This document shows, one piece after another, positions 1-8,481 of a stretch of DNA of 64,000 nt (positions within the stretch are counted from its first letter, which is position 1; every line of letters begins with the position of its first letter). This stretch comes from Gemmata sp. (lineage in GTDB: Bacteria; Planctomycetota; Planctomycetia; Gemmatales; Gemmataceae), in contig JANWYJ010000026.1 of the NCBI GenBank assembly GCA_025055115.1, positions 36,118-100,117 of the forward strand. The letters are read 5' to 3'. Both the position numbers and the translations under genes were made by a program. The notes below the pieces were generated by a model. It saw only the letters and a program-made list of their open reading frames with translations. It had not been told where the DNA came from and made no database searches.

Positions 1-1073
1 CGATTACCCGCCTCTACGGCCTCGGCCTAACACCGGGCAAACTCCGCGGCCTGCAGCGCATCAGCAACCCCAATGGCACGCTCACCATGGTCGCCACCGA
101 CCAAAATAGCTCCATGATCAAAATGATGCGTGAGGCGATGAAAAAGGAGCCGACCTACGCAGAAATCGTGGATGCCAAGGTGATGCTGTCGCGAGCTTTG
201 GCGCCACACTGCTCCGGCTTGTTGGTTGATGGCTACTACGGTTACGCCAGTACCGTGGCCGCTCTGGCCATTCCGAAGAGCACAGGAATTTTGATCCGGG
301 TTGAAAAATCTGGTGGCGGCAAAAATGACGTCGGCGCTCCCATCGGTGAAGTCGAACCCGGCTGGAGTGTCGCCAAAATCAAACGCTGCGGGGCCGACGC
401 GGTGAAATTGTTAGCGCAATTCGAACCCTGGGAACTCGATTCCGCAGAACGCAACTTTGAGCTGACCCGGCAAATCTACGAACAATGTGTTCAACACGAC
501 ATTCTCTTTCTGCTCGAACCGCTACATTTTCCGTATAAAGTCAACGGCGTTGAAGAATCCAAAGAACAAGTCTTAGCACGGAAAGCGAAAACGGTTATCG
601 AAACGGCCCACTATCTGAGCCGCTACTGCGATGTCTACAAAGCCGAGTTCCCCGGGACGTTGGGTTATGAAAGCGATCAGCAACTGATGGATAACCTCAA
701 GCGACTCAACGATGCCTGCGTCAAACCCTGGGTGTTGTTGTCGGCGGGTGTGGATTACGACAAGTACAAAAAGCAAGTGGAGATGGCGATGAAAGCCGGA
801 GCCAGCGGGATTCTGGGCGGCCGAGCGTTCTGGAAGGAGTTCTTCACCTACCCCACCCCCGCCGAACGGCAAAAATTCGCTGAAACCGAATGCGTTCGCC
901 GTGTGAAAGAAACGGATGCTATCGTCCAAACCGGAACGCCGTGGTTCGCAAAATATGGTTTGACGATGGAAGAATTGCACAGCATCCGGGCCACCGAAGG
1001 CTGGCACGCTCGCTATGGCGGCGGCACGGCGACGAAAGCAACCGGCCCTGCCGACCCCCACGCCGTTTACTAG
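1..1073 (+). CDS. LacD-like class I aldolase (tagatose-1,6-bisphosphate aldolase family), 5'-truncated by window edge
   Basis: The reading frame is open to the first base of the window, so the gene starts upstream. An internal ATG at 87 is not the true start, because the residues before it (LTPGKLRGLQRIS) match the usual N-terminal LacD segment. The visible protein is about 356 residues. The family cleaves tagatose-1,6-bisphosphate or similar ketose bisphosphates to dihydroxyacetone phosphate and glyceraldehyde 3-phosphate by a Schiff-base lysine. The likely lysine is in DVYKAEFPG. Other family features are VATDQNSSM near the start, the RCGADAVKLL strand and the GASGILGGRAFWKE phosphate-binding end. 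Planctomycete members are cytoplasmic and their exact sugar substrate is not known. A 9-bp hairpin follows the stop. Confidence 0.85.
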   Translation, partial: ITRLYGLGLTPGKLRGLQRISNPNGTLTMVATDQNSSMIKMMREAMKKEPTYAEIVDAKVMLSRALAPHCSGLLVDGYYGYASTVAALAIPKSTGILIRVEKSGGGKNDVGAPIGEVEPGWSVAKIKRCGADAVKLLAQFEPWELDSAERNFELTRQIYEQCVQHDILFLLEPLHFPYKVNGVEESKEQVLARKAKTVIETAHYLSRYCDVYKAEFPGTLGYESDQQLMDNLKRLNDACVKPWVLLSAGVDYDKYKKQVEMAMKAGASGILGGRAFWKEFFTYPTPAERQKFAETECVRRVKETDAIVQTGTPWFAKYGLTMEELHSIRATEGWHARYGGGTATKATGPADPHAVY

Positions 1074-1107
1074 TCAATCGTTCAATATGTTCAAAAGTAT
1101 AGAAACA

Positions 1108-1141
1108 GCCGCCGGTTGTGCCAACACCACAGACCGGCGGC
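1108..1141 (+). terminator. Hairpin downstream of the LacD-like gene
   Basis: A perfect 9-bp inverted repeat, GCCGCCGGT at 1108-1116 and ACCGGCGGC at 1133-1141, encloses a 16-base loop. It begins 35 bases after the aldolase stop. No T-run follows, so it may mark a 3' end without being a canonical intrinsic terminator. Confidence 0.45.
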
Positions 1142-1213
1142 ATTCATGAATCCCCCAACCAGCTCCTCCCAGGGTCCGCAGTCGGAGCCACTCATCTCAT
1201 CGCTCTGGGAGGG

Positions 1214-1322
1214 GGTTGTTGATGGGTCCTCACCCTTTCTCTTGGCAGCGGCGGACCGTCTGGTTGTCGCGGATAGTGCAATGACCCAGGTTGTTGATGG
1301 GTCATCACCCTTTCTCTTGGCA
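1214..1322. repeat. Imperfect direct repeat pair, offset 75 bp
   Basis: Two 34-bp copies beginning GGTTGTTGATGGGTC sit at 1214-1247 and 1289-1322 and differ at one position. They lie in the 464-bp gap (1074-1537) between two convergent genes. I see no gene in this gap; short open frames across it only read through the repeats. Confidence 0.85.
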
Positions 1323-1462
1323 AGCGGAGTCTGCTGTCCAATTGGCCGCGGAGTCTATTGTCGCATCTCGGACACCTCAGCGGCCGCCACCCAAGGTGCG
1401 CGTCAAGGTTGATGACGCCAGACTCGGGCAAGCCGCTGTGAAGATGCCAAAGCCGATGCCCG

Positions 1463-1567
1463 AGCGTTGGCTGCGACCAGTTGTTACCGTGGTCAGAGTA
1501 GTCCCCAGTGGTCGGAGGGAACAGACAGCAAGATGCCCTAGCGTTGGCTACCACCGGTTGTTATCGC
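1463..1567. repeat. Degenerate copy of the thioredoxin-like gene terminus, offset 77 bp
   Basis: The segment starting AGCGTTGGCT at 1540 contains the stop codon and last codons of the minus-strand thioredoxin-like gene. A degenerate copy starts at 1463 (AGCGTTGGCTGCGACCAGTT). The gene end has therefore been duplicated into the intergenic gap. Confidence 0.7.
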
Positions 1568-2719
1568 GGGGGTCCGCCCGTGAATTTTCTTCAACTCGGC
1601 GGCGGCGACCTCGGCGTGTTTGGTATTGGGGCATAAAACCATGACCTTTTTGAGGCACGCAACGGCTTCCGCCGGTTGGCCTTTGTTGATCCACGATTCG
1701 GCCAACGTTAGGTACATCGCGGCGGTCCGGTCATTCATCTGCTCGCAGGCTTGGGCGAGCCGATCGGGGTTATTGATGATCTCTGTGTGCAGGGCGGCGG
1801 CTTCCTTGGCTTCCGGGAGTTCAGCATATCCCGCGGTGAGCTGTTCGCATTTCTGCAAGCAATCGTAGACGCGGTTGTGACGGAGATCGTCGCGGGCCGA
1901 GGCGAGTAAGTCGCGGGCGAGACGGGCACGTTTGCGGGCGATGATCTCGGGACGATTCGCTACCGTGGCGAGCAGGGTCGCGGCCTCCCGGGCGGCCTGC
2001 GTCCCCGCGAAATCGCGGACGGTTTCGGCGAGTAGGTCCATAGCTTCTTGAGTGCGGCCCTTCTCATCGAGTTGCTGGGCTTGGGCCAGCTTGGCCGTGG
2101 CGGTTTTCTCAACCTCGGCCAGCAACTGCCGGGCTTTCACGGCCACCGGTTTGTCGCCAGCGTCTTTGGTGATGCCTTGCAGCAAAGTGACCGCGCGGGC
2201 GTAGTCGCTTTGGGCCAGCGCCCGGGAGGCTTCATGAAAATCGCGTGCAGCCCAATCGGGTGTGGTGAGCGTGGTCAGGGTGCGTTTGAGCTGCTCGGCG
2301 TAGCGATCGGATTCAATATAGCCCTCGATGAAGGCGTGAATCTTACCATCCGGCCCCGCGAGCACCGTAGTTGGGTATAAGTTGATTTTTAAGGCCTTAG
2401 CAATATCGGGAGCGTGGGAGGCGTTGATTTTCAGAGGAATGAAGTGCGGGGCGATCCACTGCGTCACACGCGGGTCCTGGAGCGGTCCGGCTTCCAACTT
2501 CCGGCAGTAGAAGCAATTGTCGGAACTAACCACCAAGAGAATTGGCAAGCCTTTCTCGTGGGCCTCTTTGCGGGCGGCGGCGTAATCCGTTCGCCAGACG
2601 ACTTCGTTGGGCGAAACGACCGGCTTGGCAGTTTGACCCAGCGCCGGCGGTGCGAAGTCCCACCAGAAAGCCACGCCGCCAATAACTACGAGAAGCAGAC
2701 AACGGTTGAATCGACTCAT
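1538..2719 (-). CDS. Secreted thioredoxin-fold protein with C-terminal helical repeats
   Basis: I start this at the ATG at 2719, because it is followed by a good signal peptide (MSRFNRCLLLVVIGGVAFWW, cleavage near ALGQ); the frame extends further upstream without a better start. The protein is 393 residues. After the signal comes a thioredoxin fold with a CFYC active-site motif (SSDNCFYCRKLEAG) and the cis-proline region YPTTVLAGPDG. The remainder is helical and alanine-rich, resembling tetratricopeptide units. The likely role is disulfide reduction or thiol handling outside the cytoplasm. No obvious partner lies beside it. The last codons and stop are duplicated downstream. Confidence 0.75.
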   Translation of the reverse strand: MSRFNRCLLLVVIGGVAFWWDFAPPALGQTAKPVVSPNEVVWRTDYAAARKEAHEKGLPILLVVSSDNCFYCRKLEAGPLQDPRVTQWIAPHFIPLKINASHAPDIAKALKINLYPTTVLAGPDGKIHAFIEGYIESDRYAEQLKRTLTTLTTPDWAARDFHEASRALAQSDYARAVTLLQGITKDAGDKPVAVKARQLLAEVEKTATAKLAQAQQLDEKGRTQEAMDLLAETVRDFAGTQAAREAATLLATVANRPEIIARKRARLARDLLASARDDLRHNRVYDCLQKCEQLTAGYAELPEAKEAAALHTEIINNPDRLAQACEQMNDRTAAMYLTLAESWINKGQPAEAVACLKKVMVLCPNTKHAEVAAAELKKIHGRTPAITTGGSQR

Positions 2720-2903
2720 GGAGCCAACCCCAGAAGGAAGACAACGCGATGGAATTGCCGGCGAAGCACCAAAAGTTCGCGAATCCCTTCGACGTTCAAT
2801 GTTTCTGGAGGGCGAAACCCAGACTCTCGGGGCGATAGGAATAACCAGGACCTCCGCGCTGACCGTGACCCATTTCCATCCCAACAACTGAAATAGCTGG
2901 TAC

Positions 2904-3851
2904 TTACGAGCGCGGATGCGCTTTTTGATAACTTTGTTGCAACCGTTGAGTTGTCACATGGGTATAAACTTGGGTGGTCGCAAGACTTTTATGGCCCAGT
3001 AGTTCTTGGACCCCGCGAATGTCGGCCCCGGCATCGAGCATGTGGGTGGCGAAGCTATGCCGCAACGTGTGCGGGCTGGTGCGTGGATCCAATCCGGCGG
3101 TGCGTAAATGCTTGGCCAAGAGCCGCCCGACGCTGCGCGTCGTCAGCCGGCCACCGTGCTTGTTCAGGAACACCGCGGGGGTGTCCTTGTGGAGCTTTTG
3201 CAACAGCGTGGTGCGGTCGTCCAGCCAGCGGCGTAGCGCTTGCACCGCGTCTGGTCCAAGCAATGCCAAGCGTTCCTTTTTGCCTTTACCGCGCACCGTC
3301 ATAACCCCATCGGTGAGGTCTAAGGCCATCACATCGAGGCCGACAAGTTCGGAAACGCGAATTCCGGAGGAGTAAAGCGTTTCGAGGATGGCTCGGTCGC
3401 GTCGGGCGGCCCAATCGGCATCCCCGGGGGCAGCCAGAAGCTTGTGGATATCGTCGAGTGTAAGAAAGTGGGGGAGGATGCGCTGGGTGCGTGGTCCCCG
3501 CAGGCCTTGGGCGGGGTTTTGGCTCAACACCCCCATACGACAGAGATATTTCCCAAACGACCGCAAAGCCGCTAAGCGCCGAGCGATCGTCGTTTTGGCG
3601 TAATTCTGTTCATGTAACCAGGCGATGTAGGAGCGCAGTAAGCGGGTATTCCAATCGGCCGGGTCCACCTGGGGCTTTTGGAGCCGTTGCCGAGCGAAGG
3701 CTAACACTTGGGTTAAATCTTCGCGGTACGATTTGACGGTTTTGTCCGAAGCATTCTTTTCCAGACTCAGATGGGTGAGAAAATCTGCCAAGCCGACTTC
3801 CAGTTTCACGGTGTCATCTCGAATCGCAGGTGGAATCAGTCGTCGAGCCAA
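2904..3851 (-). CDS. xerC: Tyrosine recombinase XerC/XerD type
   Basis: This 315-residue protein has the usual length of Xer recombinases, which resolve chromosome dimers at dif together with FtsK. An N-terminal SAM-like core-binding domain (about residues 15-105) precedes the catalytic domain. The catalytic set is complete: Arg165 in SSGIRVSEL, the beta-hairpin Lys near 189-191, His261 and Arg264 in HTLRHSFATH, His287 in LLGHKSLATT, and nucleophile Tyr296 in QVYTHV. The start overlaps the end of a small upstream gene by 16 bases, implying co-transcription. XerC versus XerD cannot be decided from one sequence. An integron or phage integrase is unlikely, since no att site or mobile cargo is seen. 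Confidence 0.85.
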   Translation of the reverse strand: MARRLIPPAIRDDTVKLEVGLADFLTHLSLEKNASDKTVKSYREDLTQVLAFARQRLQKPQVDPADWNTRLLRSYIAWLHEQNYAKTTIARRLAALRSFGKYLCRMGVLSQNPAQGLRGPRTQRILPHFLTLDDIHKLLAAPGDADWAARRDRAILETLYSSGIRVSELVGLDVMALDLTDGVMTVRGKGKKERLALLGPDAVQALRRWLDDRTTLLQKLHKDTPAVFLNKHGGRLTTRSVGRLLAKHLRTAGLDPRTSPHTLRHSFATHMLDAGADIRGVQELLGHKSLATTQVYTHVTTQRLQQSYQKAHPRS

Positions 3852-4069
3852 TCCGTCGGGTGAGGTTCCGAGATGGGATTCCGTACCCGCTGCGTCAGGA
3901 CCGCGGCATCGAACCAGTTGAGCGTAACTGTTGGGTCCGCGGCCTTATTGCGGATGTCGTCCAGGAGAGAGTCGATGCTCTCATCGTCGTAGACGAAGAT
4001 GAAGCGTTCCGCGCCTTTGATCAGGGCGAGAACGTTGAGTTCTTGCGTCACGTCGAACTCCCTGGGCAC
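3836..4069 (-). CDS. Small conserved-looking protein upstream of xerC
   Basis: A 77-residue protein, acidic and without a signal peptide or membrane segment. The N-terminal half (ELNVLALIKGAERFIFVYDDES) looks like an alpha-beta unit, followed by a short helix and a charged tail. Its 3' end overlaps the xerC start by 16 bases on the same strand, which supports a real translated gene coupled to xerC. I do not recognise a named family. Codon use and G+C match the neighbours. Confidence 0.6.
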   Translation of the reverse strand: MPREFDVTQELNVLALIKGAERFIFVYDDESIDSLLDDIRNKAADPTVTLNWFDAAVLTQRVRNPISEPHPTDWLDD

Positions 4070-4207
4070 GCCATTCGCTATCGGGGATGATCGACCAGAC
4101 GAGCCGCGAACTCCAGCAGAAATTACCCATCAAGCAACAACTTCCCACCGTTGCCGTTTCTACCGGTTTAACCAGCCGATTTGGAACGTTCGGCAACTGT
4201 TCAAGGT

Positions 4208-6181
4208 TCACAATTTTCCTTTGAAGAACACCGCTGCCAGTGGCGGTAAGTTGAGGGGGGCCGAATAGCGCTGATTGTGCATCGGCACAAACTCCGCAAA
4301 CACTCCGCCACTATTACCGACATTACTGCCGCCATAGATACTCGAATCGGTATTGAGAATTTCGATCCACGAGCCAGGGCCGGGCAAACCAACACGATAA
4401 CCGAGTCGGGGAACCGGGGTGAAGTTGTACACACAAACGATGACGTCATCACCTCGGCCCTTGCGGTAGAAGCTCAGCACGCTATTGGCCGCATCGGTGC
4501 AGTCGATCCACTCGAAGCCCCCGGGTTGGTTGTCCAATTCGTACATGGCCGGTTCGGAAGTGTACAGGCGGTTGAGGTCGCGGACCAATTGTTGCACACC
4601 TTTGTGAGGCGGGTACTTCAATAAGTGCCAATCGATGCTCTGATCGTGTCGCCATTCTTGGCGCTGCGCGATTTCTCCTCCCATGAAGAGCAGTTTTTTG
4701 CCTGTCATGCCCCATTGGTAGGCAAACAGCAGTCGCAGGCCCGCGAATTTTTGCCATTCGTCGCCGGCCATCTTGTCCCACAACGGGCCTTTGCCATGAA
4801 CCACTTCATCATGCGATAGTGGCAGCACAAAGCTTTCGTTGTAGGCGTAGAGCATGCGGAAGGTGAGATCATTCTGATGATACTTCCGATAAATCGGGTC
4901 TTTCATGCAGTATTTGAGGGTGTCGTGCATCCAGCCCATGTCCCACTTGTAGCCGAAGCCCAAGCCGCCCACATATGTTGGCCGCGACACCATACTCCAC
5001 GCCGTGCTTTCTTCAGCGAATGTCTGAACATCCGGATAGTGCCGGTAGACCTCCTCGTTGAAGCGGCGGAGAAAGGCAATAGCTTCAATGTTCTCTTTGC
5101 CGCCATACTGATTGGGCACCCATTCGCCCGGCTTGCGCGAATAGTCGAGGTACAGCATGGAGGCGACAGCATCGACGCGCAGGCCATCGACGTGGTACTT
5201 ATCCAGCCAAAACATAGCACTGGAGAGTAAAAACGAGCGGACTTCGTGCCGTCCGTAATTGAAGACGTAACTGCCCCAATCGGGATGATACCCCTGCCGG
5301 GCATCCGCGTGTTCATACAGGCACGTTCCGTCGAAATGGGCCAACGCCCAATCATCGGTCGCGAAGTGGCTGGGCACCCAATCGAGAATGACACCAATCC
5401 CATGTTGGTGCAATGTGTCGATGAGAAACATCAGGTCTTGCGGGGTGCCATAGCGGCTGGTCGCGGCAAAATAGCCCGTGACCTGATAACCCCAGGAAGC
5501 AAAAAACGGGTGCTCGGTGAGAGGTAAGAACTCCACGTGGGTGAAGCCCATCTCCTTGCAGTAGGTGGCCAGTTTGGGCGCGATGTCGCGGTAGCTGAGT
5601 GAATGATAAGGGGGATCGGCTTGCCGCATCCACGAACCCAGGTGAACCTCGTAAATGCTCACCGGTTTATCGTGGGCGATCTTGGCTTTGCGTTGGGCCA
5701 TCCACTCCGCGTCATTCCACTGATAGGACAAATCCCAGGTGACCGCAGCCGTTTTCGGCGGAATCTCGCAGGTGAACGCAAATGGATCGGTCTTCTCGGC
5801 ACTGTAGCCCCCCGGGGCGGCGATGTGATACTTGTAACAGAGACCTTGTTGCGCATGGGGAATAAAGCCGCTCCAGATACCCGAAGAGCCAATCGGGTAC
5901 AAGCGGTTGGCGCCGCGGTTCCAGCCGTTGAAGTCGCCAACCACACTCACATAATCCGCATTCGGCGCCCACACCGCGAACTGATAGCCCGGGACGCCAT
6001 CGACAACGCGCGGATGCGCCCCGAGCTTCTCATACAAGCGCAGATGGCTGCCCTCATTGAACAGATACAAATCTTGCGGGCCAAACCAGCCATAATCGCT
6101 GGTTGTGGCCGTTGCCGGACGTGACGCCGACCGTGGCTCGGTGCCAAACGGCGGAGATTTCGCTTTCTCGATTTGACTCAT
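4208..6181 (-). CDS. glgB: 1,4-alpha-glucan branching enzyme
   Basis: This 657-residue GH13 enzyme makes alpha-1,6 branches in glycogen. It has an N-terminal CBM48-like beta domain (about residues 45-140, with VVGDFNGWNRGANRL), a TIM barrel from about 175, and a C-terminal beta domain. Conserved GH13 regions are visible: GVILDWVPSHF, then DGLRVDAVASMLY with nucleophile Asp337, then AEEST at 389-393 supplying the acid/base Glu, then LSHDEVVHGKG with the transition-state Asp. The length suits a GlgB lacking the extra N1 domain. No other glycogen gene is in the window, so it is probably expressed alone. Confidence 0.93.
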   Translation of the reverse strand: MSQIEKAKSPPFGTEPRSASRPATATTSDYGWFGPQDLYLFNEGSHLRLYEKLGAHPRVVDGVPGYQFAVWAPNADYVSVVGDFNGWNRGANRLYPIGSSGIWSGFIPHAQQGLCYKYHIAAPGGYSAEKTDPFAFTCEIPPKTAAVTWDLSYQWNDAEWMAQRKAKIAHDKPVSIYEVHLGSWMRQADPPYHSLSYRDIAPKLATYCKEMGFTHVEFLPLTEHPFFASWGYQVTGYFAATSRYGTPQDLMFLIDTLHQHGIGVILDWVPSHFATDDWALAHFDGTCLYEHADARQGYHPDWGSYVFNYGRHEVRSFLLSSAMFWLDKYHVDGLRVDAVASMLYLDYSRKPGEWVPNQYGGKENIEAIAFLRRFNEEVYRHYPDVQTFAEESTAWSMVSRPTYVGGLGFGYKWDMGWMHDTLKYCMKDPIYRKYHQNDLTFRMLYAYNESFVLPLSHDEVVHGKGPLWDKMAGDEWQKFAGLRLLFAYQWGMTGKKLLFMGGEIAQRQEWRHDQSIDWHLLKYPPHKGVQQLVRDLNRLYTSEPAMYELDNQPGGFEWIDCTDAANSVLSFYRKGRGDDVIVCVYNFTPVPRLGYRVGLPGPGSWIEILNTDSSIYGGSNVGNSGGVFAEFVPMHNQRYSAPLNLPPLAAVFFKGKL

Positions 6182-6491
6182 GCGTTCTCATTCCGCAGAA
6201 GAGGGTGGGGCTGATAATGAATGACTACCGGAAGCGCGGGCCAATTGCCAGTCGGCACGGCCCCACAAACACCCCGAAACACTGGCAGGCGGACATCCCC
6301 CGGACATCCCCCTGAACCCACAACCCGCTCGGCCATGAAGGATCGCCTCAACCACCATCGCGTCCACGCCGTTGCCGTAGGCCGTAGATACTTTCGCTCC
6401 GCGGTTTCATGAAGAATCCTGGGTATTCACCACAAAGAAATCAGTTGACCATCCTAGCGGTAACTTACGCTCCGCGGTTTTATGAGGAATC
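6182..6491. other. Intergenic region between glgB and the DUF4129 gene
   Basis: A 310-bp gap between two minus-strand genes. I see no coding region. Its half nearest the DUF4129 gene holds a direct repeat pair (6391-6496); the rest shows no recognisable element. Confidence 0.5.
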
Positions 6492-6496
6492 CTAGG
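6391..6496. repeat. Direct repeat pair abutting a stop codon, offset 73 bp
   Basis: Copies at 6391-6423 and 6464-6496 match at 29 of 33 positions (shared core CGCTCCGCGGTTT). The second copy runs into the last codons and stop of the minus-strand DUF4129 gene. Confidence 0.85.
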
Positions 6497-8342
6497 TGGC
6501 CATTTCCACCATCTGGTCCCAGGCTCTTTTCAAGTCAACCCCGGCATTCGGGGGCAGCGGTGTCGTCGAATAGGTGATGCATGTATACAGGCTAGCCAGC
6601 TGGTGGAAGCTCTCGGCGGCTTCGGGATACAACGCCCCAGCGCGATTGGCCCATTCCAATGGCGTTTCGCTCGCCTGACGCTGAATGTTGTGCTCCCACG
6701 CCCACGACGCAAACGCGGCAAAGGTGTAATTCACCAGTTCAGTCATACTCCGTGTGGGAGCCGAGCCATCCGCAAACGGATTCGAGAAGTGATGAAAAGG
6801 AGGGAGGCGTAGTGGCTCCGACGGGGACGTGGCGGTTTCCGCAGACCGCTTACGCGAACGGCCCGAGCCACCCCAGAGGGCGGCCCACCATCGTCCGAGG
6901 CTATCGAGCCAACGCTGCGCCCAATCCGTGAAGGGAGCAATAGACTTCAGTATACTAATGACCAAAGTAATGATGATCGCGGCAACGACGATGGCAAACA
7001 CCAGCCATTTGGCCCACTGGGCTATTGTTTCCACGACGCGGCTGAGCGGCCCCCAAGAGGCTGAACGAGAATCGTCGTCCCCAGGTTCGCGGTCACCGTT
7101 GCGGGCAGTTTGTTCGTGTGTGGCTCGTTTCGACCCACCAGCGGTGGAGCCGTTGTCTGATTTCGGATCATTCCGAGAACCCGGATCTGGGGAGGATTTC
7201 CGGGGAGAGTCGCGGGAGCCGCTGGGCGTCGGAGGTTGGCTCTGGTAAGCATTTTTTCCTGACTTTTTGTCATCAGGATCAGTGCTTGGGGCATGACTTG
7301 TCGAAGGGTTGGCTTCTGGCAGCTTGTTGGTGCGGGTTTTCGGCTCGCCTAAGGGTCGGCCTGTGTTTTGGCCCGCCGCATCACCCAGTTGGGCATAGCG
7401 CGAGGCGTCGCGGTCGCGGTGACCGACTCGTTGAAGCCCGAACCAGGGTACTTCTGAATGCGGTCGCGGCAGCAACGCCCCGAGGGTGAGGAACACCGCG
7501 ATCAGTCCTCCCCCCAAGAACAACCAAGCTCCTGTCAGACTGGCGGGAATGCGGGCTTTCCGCTGCCGGAGATAACGGCGAACCCCTAATAGGCTCGTGG
7601 TGACGAGCAGTCCTAAAGCACTGGCCAGGTAAACCGTCATTTGCAGGAAGGTGTTCCAGCGCCGTACCGAGTCGTGGGGATCGATGAGGGATTGGCCGAG
7701 GGCGAACAACGGCAACGCGGCCACCGCGAAGTACAGCACCCACACCCCGGGGGTATGGCCGGCGCGGCGTTGGGCTTCCCGGTAAGCTTGATAGCGTTCG
7801 ATCCACGCCCAAAGCCGCGAATCGGCCAGCGGTTGCGGTTGGCGGCGTTTTTTCGGCCGACGTGGCGGTGGGGAATCGAGAGAAGGACTGTCTGCCTCCC
7901 ACCCGGCTGCGTTGAGAATTCCCCGGCCGCTGGCAACGTCCTTTTCATCCAGATGGGTACAGTCCCAGGTTAATCGATAGGCACTCCACCCGATGAGGCC
8001 CAACAGCAGAAGGTTGATGAACCACCCCCACGCCCGCAGCCATCCGGGTGGATAATCAACGTAAGCCAATATGGCGATGTACGTAACAACAGCCAACCCC
8101 AGACCATAAACCGCCGCTCGGGCCGCGTCGTACTGTATGGAAATCCGAGCGACCAAGACGACCCCGAACACAAAGAAAAACATCGTATACAACAAGCGTT
8201 CGGAATACTGCCCGCCATAGAGCACTTCCACGAGAAAAAACACTAAACTTCCTACCATCAGCATGACCAACGCCGGACTCAGCGCGGTCACAACGAAGTC
8301 GATCCAGCCCGGGGATTCGCGTTCGGTGGCCATCACGGACAT
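6492..8342 (-). CDS. Multi-pass membrane protein with C-terminal DUF4129 domain
   Basis: A 616-residue integral membrane protein. The first 130 residues carry about four to five transmembrane helices, with two more near 200-290. A long polar, Pro/Ser/Asp-rich linker (about 300-430) follows, then one more helix (LVFAIVVAAIIITLVISI). The last 80 residues match DUF4129, with the typical signature ETPLEWANRAGALYPEAAE and a terminal helical segment. DUF4129 often accompanies transglutaminase-like and MoxR-type systems, but no such genes lie beside it here. Function unknown. Its start sits inside an 18-bp tandem duplication. Confidence 0.7.
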   Translation of the reverse strand: MSVMATERESPGWIDFVVTALSPALVMLMVGSLVFFLVEVLYGGQYSERLLYTMFFFVFGVVLVARISIQYDAARAAVYGLGLAVVTYIAILAYVDYPPGWLRAWGWFINLLLLGLIGWSAYRLTWDCTHLDEKDVASGRGILNAAGWEADSPSLDSPPPRRPKKRRQPQPLADSRLWAWIERYQAYREAQRRAGHTPGVWVLYFAVAALPLFALGQSLIDPHDSVRRWNTFLQMTVYLASALGLLVTTSLLGVRRYLRQRKARIPASLTGAWLFLGGGLIAVFLTLGALLPRPHSEVPWFGLQRVGHRDRDASRYAQLGDAAGQNTGRPLGEPKTRTNKLPEANPSTSHAPSTDPDDKKSGKNAYQSQPPTPSGSRDSPRKSSPDPGSRNDPKSDNGSTAGGSKRATHEQTARNGDREPGDDDSRSASWGPLSRVVETIAQWAKWLVFAIVVAAIIITLVISILKSIAPFTDWAQRWLDSLGRWWAALWGGSGRSRKRSAETATSPSEPLRLPPFHHFSNPFADGSAPTRSMTELVNYTFAAFASWAWEHNIQRQASETPLEWANRAGALYPEAAESFHQLASLYTCITYSTTPLPPNAGVDLKRAWDQMVEMAT

Positions 8343-8377
8343 TCTTTGTCAGCAGAACCTTCTTTGTCAGCAGAACC
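8342..8377. repeat. Exact 18-bp tandem duplication at a start codon
   Basis: TTCTTTGTCAGCAGAACC occurs twice back to back at 8342-8359 and 8360-8377, directly upstream of and touching the start of the minus-strand DUF4129 gene. Confidence 0.9.
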
Positions 8378-8481
8378 TTGGTTGGCTTGATACTAACTAA
8401 CGACTGCCACAGCCAGTGGTTTCGCTTGATCAGAAACCATCCATCCGCGAAGATAAAGTTCTGCCATTGATCCCACCCTCC

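Noticed and set aside
1116..1554. Open frames on both strands in the gap before the thioredoxin-like gene
   Set aside because: They are made of the direct repeats, show no family features and have no ribosome-binding site.
2904..3851. xerC as an integrase of a mobile element
   Set aside because: No attachment-site duplication, transposase, phage gene or tRNA target is seen nearby, and the length and motifs fit a housekeeping Xer recombinase.
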